Assembly (NCBI GenBank): GCA_900175165.2
Contig: FWWN02000695.1
Coordinates: 78,747-142,746, forward strand
Origin: Rhizomucor pusillus
Lineage: Eukaryota; Mucoromycota; Mucoromycetes; Mucorales; Lichtheimiaceae
DNA length: 64,000 nt
Direction: 5' to 3'
Part shown: positions 35,608 to 45,452 of the stretch, piece after piece
How the letters are laid out: each line of letters starts with the position of its first letter
Numbering within the stretch: position 1 is the first letter of the stretch
Translations under genes and position numbers: made by a program
The notes under the pieces: generated by a model
Database searches by the model: none
Told to the model about the DNA's origin: nothing
Seen by the model: the letters and a program-made list of their open reading frames with translations, nothing else

Positions 35608-38600
35608 ATGGAGCAGCCAACACGCGATACGCAACAAGAGAATGGTGGCACCACTAATATGCACCGCGACCCAAACGCTTCGCAGCAGCAGCAGCGAGAG
35701 AACGGCGGCACGCAAGCGAACGACTCTGAAATAAATGATCGCAGGCGATCAGACTCCAACATTTTCGGCTCTGCGGCAGTCACTGTGCGAAACGGTCGCG
35801 ATGATACTACTTCGGCACCGCAGAGTTACAGTAAGCGACGGCCGTCACAGCTTTCGTCTCGTCCAGTTTTGCCCCAGGAAACGTGGCAGCAGCAACGGCT
35901 CGGCTCGTTTGGCAAGCGGTATCAACTTACACCGCCTCCCAACAAACCGGCACCGTCCCAGTTGCAAGAAGATACCTTTTACCAAAACCTGGAAATACGC
36001 TTGCACCACTCGGTTGGCAGCATGAGTATCAGTCCATCTAGTCGAGACGTTGTATTAGCAGGGTAACGTATCAATGTAACGACGAAATCCATGGATGATA
36101 TAATTCAACGATCGGCTGTATATTACCAGACGGCAAGGTCTGCTAATTATCGATTTGGAGGATCCGTGGTTGCTTCCGCGTATCTTACCCCACTTGTCAA
36201 AGTGGGAAGTCGCCGATGTCCAATGGAGTCCATATATTTCTCGAGAGTCTTGGGTGGCATCAACGGTAAGCGTACACTTGTCGATTCTTCAAAGATTATA
36301 ATTCTCACACAGCAATCAACTTTTACCAGTCAAATCAAAAGCTGCTCGTTTGGAACCTCAATTATTCTGGGACCCAAGCTATAGAGCACGTATTGCATGC
36401 GCACTCAAGAGCGATCACCGATATCAACTGGTCCCCGCATCACCCGGATATGCTGGCAACATGTTCTGTAGATACCTATGTTCACATATGGGATTTACGG
36501 TGCGCCGGCCAATCGAAAGATGATCAGTCTATGCGACCAGCACACTCATTTACTTCCTGGAACGGTAAATTTCTACATCGAAAGAACAAAGAGCGTCGAA
36601 CTTAACTATTCAATCTTCTTGATGTCTGAACAGCGGCAACGACTCAGGTCAAGTTTAATCGCAAAAGTGAATACCTATTGGCTTCCGCGCACGACAAGGA
36701 TGTCAAGATATGGGATATTCGAGTAAGTCTGTGAAAAGTTTTTACATTTACATCGTAATATTCACCTTGCTCTTGATTTTATAGAAAGGAGCCATACCTG
36801 TAACCAGCATCGAAGCACACACGAAAAAAATATATGGAATAGATTGGAGTCGACACAACAGCCACGATATAGTCACATGTAGTCTGGACCAACTAGTCAA
36901 GTACTGGAATATCAATTTTCCCGAGAAAGAGCAAGAAACCATCATGACAAATACACCTGTTTGGCGTGCAAGAAACACGCCATTCGGCAACGGTGTGCTG
37001 ACAATGCCGCAGCGATCGGAAAATACCTTGTACCTATACAGTCGCTCTTCACCGGGGGAACCAGTGCATGCTTTTGAAGGCCATACAGATATCGTGAAAG
37101 AATTTGTGTGGCGCTGGAAAGGCGGTGCAGGCAACGATGGTGGTGGTGACGATCGCGAGTTCCAACTGGTGACTTGGTCAAAGGATCAAAACCTAAGATT
37201 ATGGCCTATCACCGAGGATATCATGAAGGTAAATGAATGGAAAGTTAGGAAAATGTTTTCATACAGATGATAAACATATTCCTGGAACACTTTCTGTAGT
37301 CTGTGGGACATACACCTAGTAGCAAGAGAACAACGGCGCGAGTGCCTGTTACGGCGGACGAACCAAGAGGTTCGTATCCATCGCGCTCGTTCCAACAAGT
37401 ACCGGACGAGGCTGGAGAAACTCCAACGACAGAATCGTTTCTGCTGTCATCTAGCACATCCTTGCAGGGCGGCCCTGGTGGGAACGAAGTTGCGAATGCT
37501 GGCGCGGTTCCTTTCAGGAACGGCGGTGCTTCCACTGGGTTTACGAGTGGATACGATGTTATATCGGGCGCATATCGTGAACAGAGATACGCTATCAACC
37601 CTTTGTTGTGGATGCAAAACGTCAAAAAGGTTGGACCGCCGAGTGAACTCAAGAATGCAAAGCTTGCAGAGAATACATACCAAACCGTGGCAGAGGAAAT
37701 GGCTACCGTTTTGCCCAAATATGCAAACGCTGGTGTCAAAATTGAAAAGGTACAAGAAACTGAATCGGATAACATAGCAAAGTGTCCCTCATTATCTCTA
37801 TATAGGCTCACCCTGCAAATCGATGCTGCACAATTTCTTTGCAAGGACCGTGGTCAGATACCGGTGCAGCATTCTTACGGATCACGATCCGGTTCAGCGC
37901 CCAGTACCCGGATAACAAACCTCCAGAATTCGAGATACAAAAGAACAGCATGATGTCAATATACCATCGTGCGCATATGTTGCAGGATCTCAATAATTTA
38001 GCTGCAAGCTACACTTCGAAAAAGCGATGGTGTCTGGAAGCGTGCATCCGCTATCTACTTGGAGAAACCAGTCAAGAAGAAGCTGACCTGGAGCTGGGTG
38101 AACATGCTAGGGGAAAAGCAAATGAAGCAGGAGGATTCGGAAACTGGAATGGCACTTCGGGCGGCGGAGCAGGTATCGATAACGGTGATTCGGACGAGGA
38201 GTTCTTTGGAGGTGCACCGTTCCTTGGGATGGGCGGCGGCGCAGCTGGTGGAGCGTTTGGAGCATCAGGCAAAAGATCCAGTATGCAAAGTGAAAAGGGC
38301 ATCGTCGTGGACATGTCGACAAAGCAAAGCGCGGACGAAAAGGTGCCCTTCCCTCGACTCTGCGGTGGTGTATTTTCTGGCAACGGTAAGAACTTGAAAA
38401 TGTCGTATTTGTATATGCGAGTTCAATAATCTATTCTTTCAAGGACAACTCGTATGTTTCTTTTCGACTCTGAGAGTACGCGATGCAAAGCGTCGCGAGA
38501 GCCGCAAAGGCAGACCTGAATCTGACCAAGAGCCCAGTCCAACAAGCAACAACAGCAATGCAGAGTACTTTGAGAACACTTACAGCGACTTTTACAAACA

Positions 38601-40564
38601 TCCCAGAACGTATGAGCAATTTGAAGAGTACAAGGAAATTGCAGCCATGTCACGGCAAGGCAGGAATGCGACTGTTTTGGTTGGTGGATCCGGCGGTGCG
38701 TTTGGAGAATATGCCTACGACGATGATCCAGACGATATGGATGACGGCCTGGCCACAATGACATCTCTGTACCTGAAACCAGATGTAACGTTTCACTCGA
38801 GTGCATATGACCAAATAAATATGGCGTACATACTCATTACGTTGAAAATCGTAGGGACTCGCTTTGGGTGGATCAATTAGCAACGGCGAAGATCTCATGT
38901 ACCGTGGTAGCAAGGCCGAACGCATCACACATCAAGTCAATATAATGGATCTCAGCAACTTGATGCCGTTCGATTCTGTGCTTGCCACCGAATACAAGTA
39001 TGATACCGATGTCGCTGTAACCACTATCTCGTATTGTTCTCATTTTCCATCCTTGTTAGATTATCGTTTGAGAATCCATATTCGGTGTGCGCTCACAACG
39101 CTGCAGTGTGCCGCAAACATGGTCGCATCGACTTGTCACGTGTATGGTATCTGGCAGCGGAGATATTACGGGAATGTGTACCCATTGGTCTTTTGGAGGA
39201 AGGCGAGCTGTCATCTTCGTCTGATGCAGAAAGAGACTGGGCTCAGGTAAAAGCCATCTTATATCGACGTCGCTTGCAATACAGCAAAGAGAAGGCTGCG
39301 ATCATGAAGAGTGTAAAAAAGCGTAAAGTCAAGTGGGGACTACATCCGTTCGGACAAAAACTGGTTAAGAATCTGTGAGTTAGCTACTCTTATTGACATG
39401 GTGTTCTTTTCCTTGGCTAAATGTCTATATCAAGTTTGCAACATTTTATCAAAGTAGGCGATATACAAACTGCTGCCATGCTCTCTTGCACTTTCCAGAT
39501 ACCCTCCTCCATCCTCAAGGCTTACAATCAATCCACTAAAAAGGCATGCTATTATACTTTTTCTTTTTGGCTTACCGTAACTGATCATACTAATACGTCT
39601 AATGTGCTTACAGATAAATCCATTGGATGGTGTCGGACTTGGCACTAACAAGCAACCAGTGCGATCGCAAGCATTGCACAGGACAGGGTCCGGGCCTATA
39701 CCGCTGAACGCAGATTCCACGGAGCGAGTGACGACCACCCAACTGAGCTCTTCGTATGGTCCACGTGGAGTCAATTTCCTCTCTTACTTCTGGGACTCTT
39801 CACCGCAAGGAAGCAAGATAACGGAACCGAGTTTTGAAACCAGTGCTGCAGCAGCTGTGACATCGAGCTCACCAAAGAGCTTTGCACGACCTTTCTCCGG
39901 TGCATTCGCAATGCAACGGCTGCCTAGCAACACCGCACCGGGCTTGCGCAATCCTCCAGGCTCACCTCATACCCCAACCACGCTCATACCACCGATTCCA
40001 TTGACATCAACCATTGTGGCATCCAAAGTGTTCGACAAAGAAGGCAAAACTGTGCACTCTGAAGAAATGACAATAGAGTTTACAAACTTGGACAGCCTGG
40101 ATGTGCATCAGGCGTATCCGTACACAAGCGACGTACCGTTAATTGATCCAATGGATGCTGCGCAGCTTGATATCTTGCGGCTTTCGTATGCAGACATGTT
40201 GTATCGTTGGGGCCTGTTAGAACAGAGGGCACAGGTGCTAAAGTTTTTGACCAAAGTGCCGGCATTCTCCAAGGACAATAATCAGCTAGCGGAACAAGCA
40301 ACGATGACGACGGCGACCATGCAAATACAGATTCGTTGCTATGTCTGCGGTTTCGAAATTTCAGACAGAGAAAGGGTATGCTACAATTGCCGCAAACGCA
40401 GGAACCAGATCAAATGCAGCTTGTGCCACGTGCTGGTCAAGGGCACCGTCAACTTTTGCATGAAGTGTGGGCACGGTGGACACAGTACGCATATCAAACA
40501 ATGGTTCCAGCAAAGTGATGTTTGTCCTACTGGATGTGGATGTGCCTGCATTCTTGATAATTAG
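35608..40564 (+). CDS. MTC5: MTC5/SEA3 (WDR59), GATOR2-type SEA complex subunit
   Basis: Twelve exons: 35608-36062, 36130-36265, 36330-36564, 36634-36722, 36785-37228, 37300-37749, 37806-38385, 38444-38784, 38855-38997, 39060-39374, 39435-39543 and 39614-40564, giving 1,415 residues. The ATG at 35608 is the only in-frame ATG before the conserved region. A disordered N-terminus is followed by the family hallmark GRQGLLIIDLEDPWLLPRIL and LPHLSKWEVADVQWSP, then WD40 repeats (HIWDLR, VKIWDIR, VKYWNI, LRLWPI). Next come an RWD domain around QYPDNKPPEFEIQ, a DLSNLMPF segment, and a C-terminal Cys/His zinc region: CYVCGFEISDRERVCYNC, KCSLCHVLV, FCMKCGHGGH and CPTGCGC. Yeast Mtc5 and animal WDR59 act at the vacuole/lysosome in amino-acid control of TORC1. 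The intron at 39544-39613 is best read as GC-AG. Confidence 0.93.
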
Positions 40565-41592
40565 CAACATAGCTACAAATTAGTGTACTGTACATAAAAA
40601 AAAAGTTATAGAAGAGGATTTATATATTGTAAATAAATATCCGTTTTTACCTATAACTTTCAATAGCAGAAAAAATCTAGAACCAACGAATATCTGCTGA
40701 CTCCAGACCATTACCGTTCCGCAGAAAGCGGATGGTGGGATTTGGAGACAGAGTTGCCATGCATATTCATGATTTTCATCTAGGCGGATCGAGTTTTGTG
40801 CTTACACTCCTTTGAAGGCGAACAACATTCACAACTTCGCTTGCTTACTATTGATCTACCGCCTTCGATCATACCGTTGCCGGTACATCTTCGATATCCG
40901 ACGAAAAGGTGACTGTCTTGCAGGATAGATAAGAAATCTGTGGAACTGAGAAGTATGATTAGCATGTCAAAGCACAAGCTATCTTTGGATTCTGAGCAGC
41001 CGTTGAAATGATCGACAGGATGTCTTGGACAGGGCAATATACGATTCAACTTTCAGCACTGTAAATAAAGGACCAGCTGTGACTACTATTATATGATTTT
41101 CTACCACTTGTTCACCGGGTCTGCATCATTTTCTGTCTTCTACAATCAGGAACCCTTCTCGCGCACACGTCTGTGCATGCATATTTCATAATAATCTTAA
41201 TAAGGGAAAGACTAACCTTATTACGTCTAGCCACAAACAATCGCGCTGATTTCCTCCTCCAGTCTCGATGCCAAGCGCTCCAGGAACACACACAACCCCC
41301 GAGCTTGGCGGAGGTAGCAAGTGCTGGATCACTTTACTGCTGCGGTTCACATGGGGGACGCATCTGCCGCGAACAGCTTTGGCTGGGATCTTGCGAGATA
41401 AACTATCCAATGATGAACGCCGGAACGACCATGGCTCAATCACATCTCATTACGCACACAAAAGTATAAGATGACGATGATGATGAACCTGGAAACCAAA
41501 AGTAACCAAATATAGGTATTTCCGGAAAAAGCTTGGCGAACCATGCAAAAAAAGGCAATCCCTATTTTCTGACTTGCGACGACTTTGGCGCA
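40565..41592. other. Intergenic, 3' region of MTC5 and upstream of CYSTM gene
   Basis: An AATAAA at about 40632 may serve MTC5. A minus-strand frame at 40780-41049 has eight Cys and ends SCECCSPSKECKHKTRSA, but it begins without a convincing ATG context or partner exons; I do not call it. Nothing else is supported. Confidence 0.5.
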
Positions 41593-41600
41593 TATATAAA
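41593..41600 (+). promoter_or_regulatory. TATA box of the CYSTM gene
   Basis: TATATAAA in the context GCATATATAAAAGAGCG, about 175 bp before the ATG and followed by a pyrimidine-rich tract typical of fungal start regions. Confidence 0.6.
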
Positions 41601-41773
41601 AGAGCGAGCCAGATTCACGACTACTTACTCCCTGCATCCTCACTTTTTCCCTTATTACTACTACAAAAAAAAGAATGAGGTGATTATTGGTTGCTGCCAA
41701 CGCTGCTGCTGCAAAATCAAGACTGACATTTTCATGCTTTGCCAGCCAACCTGAAGCTACCGCTCCCACCACC

Positions 41774-42294
41774 ATGAACGCCTACCCCACCACTCAGGCC
41801 ATGGACGTTTCTGCCAACAATGCAAACAACGCTACTGAGCAGCTCCAAAAGGAAGATGGTAAAGCTGTCTGCTTGACACAATGACCACTTGATCCCATTA
41901 CTGACAGCCAGTTCCTACTTAGCTGCCGCTACTTCTTCCATGCTTAGGTGAGCCCGCGCAACCAAGACAACAGAATGTGCATATATGCGATGACTGATGA
42001 CATTTGTAAAGATTGCGAGGTGGTGGATGCGTCAAGGACTGCTTGGCAACTATCTGCTGCTGCTGTGCTCTTGAAGCCATCTGCTGGTAATGTCACTATT
42101 ATTTGTTTTTATATGCATACGCCTATTTGCCGAATCATTACTGATCTCGTGCCATTTCTTTCTCTTTTATTTCTCAACCCACCCCAATTCTATAGCTGTA
42201 AGTATAAAGCCAAAAAGGGGCATAATTGATTTACGACATCTGATATCTAACGACTCGAATTTTTGCAGGCGAGATTGACGAAATTTGCTGCTAA
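41774..42294 (+). CDS. CYSTM-like cysteine-rich C-terminal membrane protein
   Basis: Small spliced gene. Exons 41774-41858, 41923-41947 and 42012-42086 join in phase to give MNAYPTTQAMDVSANNAN..., then SSMLRLRGGGCVKDCLAT and ICCCCALEAIC. A polar Asn/Gln/Thr-rich N-terminus with a short Cys-rich hydrophobic C-terminal segment is the CYSTM layout, a tail-anchored stress-related family in fungi and plants. After the donor GTAATG at 42087 the only AG is at 42194-42195. Two endings are possible. The exon can run to TGA 42227-42229 (tail KYKAKKGHN). Or a 2-nt exon CT (42196-42197), followed by a perfect GTAAGT...TTTTTGCAG intron, leads to 42269-42294 and the Cys-rich tail CCEIDEICC (70 residues). 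The second ending fits the family better. The family call is good; the last exon is uncertain. Confidence 0.72.
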
Positions 42295-42942
42295 ATCTCT
42301 AAACAAATGTGTGAATCTTTTATCCGTCCGGCCCACGCCCAGTGGCACACTTGTAGCCTTACTGTATAACGTCGTACAACATTAAAATTTCTATATTTAC
42401 CCCCTTTTGCGATCGTTATTTATACCGTATTTGGGCATTTTCGGGTTCCTGAAAAGAGCAAATACTTTGTTGTGTAACGGATAGTGAATCACGCCTGAGA
42501 CAGGCCTGCATTTGCCGATCAAGATAATCCTTCCATCGTGCTTTTATAAAAGAATTTTGTATGTATTGCATATTCTCACTACAGAATAGCATTAACTCGG
42601 CATAGTCTTGCTAAACTGCCTCTCGGTCGTTGCATTAACCAGGCTTTATTGTCACAGGGAGACAACGTGACAACTTGTCAAAAAGTAAATAATCTTGAAT
42701 GAAATAAGGCTATATCTTTCTTTTCATCTTGCTCTTTCTACTCTCTATTTCTTGGCGTCAATTCCGTTTTTCCTGCAACAAACCGCAGCTGGTGGTAATA
42801 TGAGGCATTTTACTAGCGTATGAGCGTCTTTTTTTATTTGTTTTGTAAATGCTCAGCAAAAAGAGATATGCATATTGACCCGCTATTATTTTGCGTATGC
42901 AGGGTTAAATTATGTACACAGACATTGTTACGAGGGGGTGGA
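42295..42942. other. Intergenic between convergent CYSTM and SET genes
   Basis: A/T-rich sequence with no supported gene. It serves as 3' flank for both neighbours. Confidence 0.55.
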
Positions 42943-44820
42943 TTAATTCAACGGCGGTATCGAGCGTACAGCTTCAACGCGGTCAAATAGCGCTCTACAA
43001 CGAGATACTATGTCGTTTACAACAGGTGACGGGTGAGAGTTGAAGACGGTGGTAACGAACGGGAGCCAATGGTCTCGGACCACGCCGACAACAGCCTCAA
43101 TGTGGCTTGCCCAACCATCCGGCATGGCCACAAGCTCAAACGTGGCTGATTCTTCGTCCTCCTCCTGCTGGTCTTGGCTGCTATCATTGTCATTATCACT
43201 GTCGCTGTCCCACGACGCAGCCCTTGTTCGAGTCACGATGGTCCTCTGTGTAGCATCCATGACTATCTCGATCACCACAGAGAGGATACGCCAACCGGCA
43301 AAGAACGCTGCCATTGGATTTCCAGGGGAACTAGACCACTGTCGGGGATGACTCCATACGTGCTCTTGTAAGAACCGGAGATACGCAGCGCTCTCCTGCA
43401 GGCCTTTCACTGTCATGCCTAAACGGCTCGCAAGTCCTTTACCGAACATGTCGGGGAAAAGCCGGAGATGATACAATGCAAGCACTGCTTGTATGGAGCC
43501 AAACGTCCAGTGGTGAGGTGGCACTGCATTGGATGATGATGGTGATTCGCTTTGCAACAAGTCGTTCAAGTACGGCTCCATCATTTGCAACGTGTTCTCG
43601 TCCGTTGGTTTCATGCCTCGGGCAACCGCAGCAAATGCCATGGTGATTTGCTGCACGTGCGTTTCGCGGTCGCTGATAAACCGTACATTATCATCGTTCG
43701 CTTCTTGGTGTTTGCAGCGCTGGCAAATCCAGGAACCATCTGATTGTCTGAACAGTTCGTCCGATTTGCATGCATTGCACGTCGTTCCTCTAGACCAATC
43801 CAGATCGGCACATCGCGTGCATGCGCACTCGAAAAACTTGAACTTACGCAACTTTGCTTGGCGCATCACGGTGGTTCCACAAACAAGACCACCGAGCGTC
43901 ACATCGTCTTCCGGCAAATAGGAGAAAGATAGTACATCGCCTGGATTCAATTGTCGCACAGCTCGAAACACCATGCAATTAGTCGACGGTTCGTACTGGA
44001 GAAACAGATTCGGAGCGCATGAATGTGCAAATTTGGAGCCCCAGCTCATGAGACATATCATGCTTCGTTGCAAAGGTCCTTCGTCCATGCGGTACGAGCA
44101 CATTTCGCCCCATTTATCTGCATATTTCCGTCGCCGTCCCTTCTTTCGGCTGTGTGTCTCGCCTTGTCTTTCGTGCTGGAACGACACTGTGTGCGCATTG
44201 GCGTATATTTTGAGCACGAACGCTGCCAGATCCGTTGCATCAACGTGCTTGAACGTGGGAACAGTGCTCGCTACCTCTTCAGCCGCTCGCGCAATGAGCG
44301 CCACTGTGGCGTGGTCTTTCCATTCGCTCGGATGGGGATAATAGAAGAAATCAAAATTGCTGCGACTCGGCACCTTTCTCTTCTCATATCGAACATTGGA
44401 TGAATCTGGTGGACAAATATCGAGATACGCAAGCAGAGCCGCAGGTACGCCGGGACAGAAAGCTGACGAGGCTTCTTTTGTCTTTTCTTCTTCTTCTCCA
44501 TCCTCTTCTTCGCTGTCACTGCCGCGGCTGTCTTCGTTGTCGTCGTTGTCGTCGTCGTCGCAACCCTCTTGCTTTCTGACAATATCGTTTAACGTTTTCC
44601 ACAGCTTTTTGGAGTAGTAAGGTGACAGTGACGATCGACATTCGGGCTCGAGTAAATACTGTATCCATGGTGTTTCTACGAGAACAACTTGCCCGGGAAC
44701 GATCGCTTGGGTAGCCACCAACGATCGGCCTTCCTTTTCACATTCTCGAAACTGCACGCACTTGCTAAAGTCGTCCTTGTTGACTACTGTGCTGAGATCG
44801 TACTGCAGCACATTTGACAT
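42943..44820 (-). CDS. SET-domain protein (SMYD/SETD6-like lysine methyltransferase)
   Basis: A single exon of 625 residues from ATG 44820-44818 to the stop at 42943. A longer frame upstream has Arg/Ala-rich sequence and would overlap the divergent YOS1 start, so I chose MSNVLQYDL. The split SET domain starts at GRSLVATQAIVPGQVVLVET. It is interrupted by a long insert with a strongly acidic tract (CDDDDNDDNED and SEEEDGEEEEK). It resumes with the cofactor/substrate motifs FAHSCAPNLFLQYEPS and LNPGDVLSFSYLPED, then the post-SET CACTRC. A second Cys pair (CNACK ... CQRCK) follows. No MYND zinc finger is visible between the SET halves, unlike typical SMYD proteins. The H-S-C-x-P-N box and the YLP tyrosine are present, so activity is plausible. 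The substrate is unknown. Confidence 0.85.
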   Translation of the reverse strand: MSNVLQYDLSTVVNKDDFSKCVQFRECEKEGRSLVATQAIVPGQVVLVETPWIQYLLEPECRSSLSPYYSKKLWKTLNDIVRKQEGCDDDDNDDNEDSRGSDSEEEDGEEEEKTKEASSAFCPGVPAALLAYLDICPPDSSNVRYEKRKVPSRSNFDFFYYPHPSEWKDHATVALIARAAEEVASTVPTFKHVDATDLAAFVLKIYANAHTVSFQHERQGETHSRKKGRRRKYADKWGEMCSYRMDEGPLQRSMICLMSWGSKFAHSCAPNLFLQYEPSTNCMVFRAVRQLNPGDVLSFSYLPEDDVTLGGLVCGTTVMRQAKLRKFKFFECACTRCADLDWSRGTTCNACKSDELFRQSDGSWICQRCKHQEANDDNVRFISDRETHVQQITMAFAAVARGMKPTDENTLQMMEPYLNDLLQSESPSSSNAVPPHHWTFGSIQAVLALYHLRLFPDMFGKGLASRLGMTVKGLQESAAYLRFLQEHVWSHPRQWSSSPGNPMAAFFAGWRILSVVIEIVMDATQRTIVTRTRAASWDSDSDNDNDSSQDQQEEDEESATFELVAMPDGWASHIEAVVGVVRDHWLPFVTTVFNSHPSPVVNDIVSRCRALFDRVEAVRSIPPLN

Positions 44821-44947
44821 TAGAGATCTAGAGAGACAAAAAAAAATTGTGTGTGCACGGGCTCGCGCGCGCGGACGCTGAATCAAGGGACGAGCTGCAA
44901 CAGCGAGGCAACCACGTACTCTACTCTCACACCAGCTAGAAAACATC
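44821..44947. promoter_or_regulatory. Short divergent promoter between SET gene and YOS1
   Basis: Only 127 bp separate the two start codons, so both genes must share this promoter. It contains a GCGC-rich core around 44865-44880 and no clear TATA box. Confidence 0.5.
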
Positions 44948-45303
44948 ATGGCGCTTGGTCTTGGTCAACTATTTTATGCAATCTTGTTGTTCATCAACTC
45001 CATAGCTGTTCTGAGTGAGGAACGATTCCTTGCACGAAGTAAGGCGTTTCTTTAGTCTGATATTATGCAAATCGCTCACGCAACGTTCTAGTCGGCTGGA
45101 GCGCCCAAGTCGATCCTGGGTTTGGCATTGACCAGTCTCAATCAGTAAAGTACAAGATTATCAACTTAATATCAGCCGTACGGACATTAATGAGAAGTAT
45201 GTAACATGGTTCGCGATCTGCGTCTCCAACTAACTTTTTCTATCTAGTCCCATTAATTGCCATCAACATTGTGGTTATCATGTATGAGTTACTGCTAGGA
45301 TAG
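44948..45303 (+). CDS. YOS1: YOS1 (IER3IP1), ER-Golgi transport membrane protein
   Basis: Three exons, 44948-45038, 45092-45196 and 45248-45303, give 83 residues. The N-terminus MALGLGQLFYAILLFINSIA is a membrane segment followed by the family motif VLSEERFLARIGW. The middle has GFGIDQSQSVKYKIINLISA and the C-terminus VRTLMRIPLIAINIVVIMYE is a second hydrophobic segment. Length and pattern match Yos1/IER3IP1 (about 80-85 residues), which works with Yip1 and Yif1 in COPII-vesicle transport. Starts are 127 bp apart from the divergent SET gene. The gene ends 149 bp from the convergent dynactin gene. Confidence 0.95.
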
Positions 45304-45452
45304 CAAAGCCAAAGCCTAAACAATACCCTCCAGTTCCTCCCATCCAACCTTTCCAGTCAAAAGTTTACACAAACTTGGCGTCAAAATATACACAGATATA
45401 TTCATTTAACCAGGTTTTCGTAACTCGTACTTGGATATGCTCATATTCTTTT

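Noticed and set aside
39034..39054. Alternative exon start for MTC5 within intron 9
   Set aside because: The acceptor TTGTTAG at 39053-39059 gives the family sequence NPYSVCAHNAAVCRKHGR in frame; earlier reading adds stops or breaks phase.
40780..41049. Minus-strand 89-codon frame with eight Cys (possible small secreted protein)
   Set aside because: No signal peptide, no convincing start context and no partner exons. Cys content alone is not enough.
44821..44949. N-terminal extension of the SET protein starting at 44949
   Set aside because: It would be Arg/Ala-rich with no similarity to SET proteins and would overlap the YOS1 start codon. The ATG at 44820 precedes the conserved region directly.
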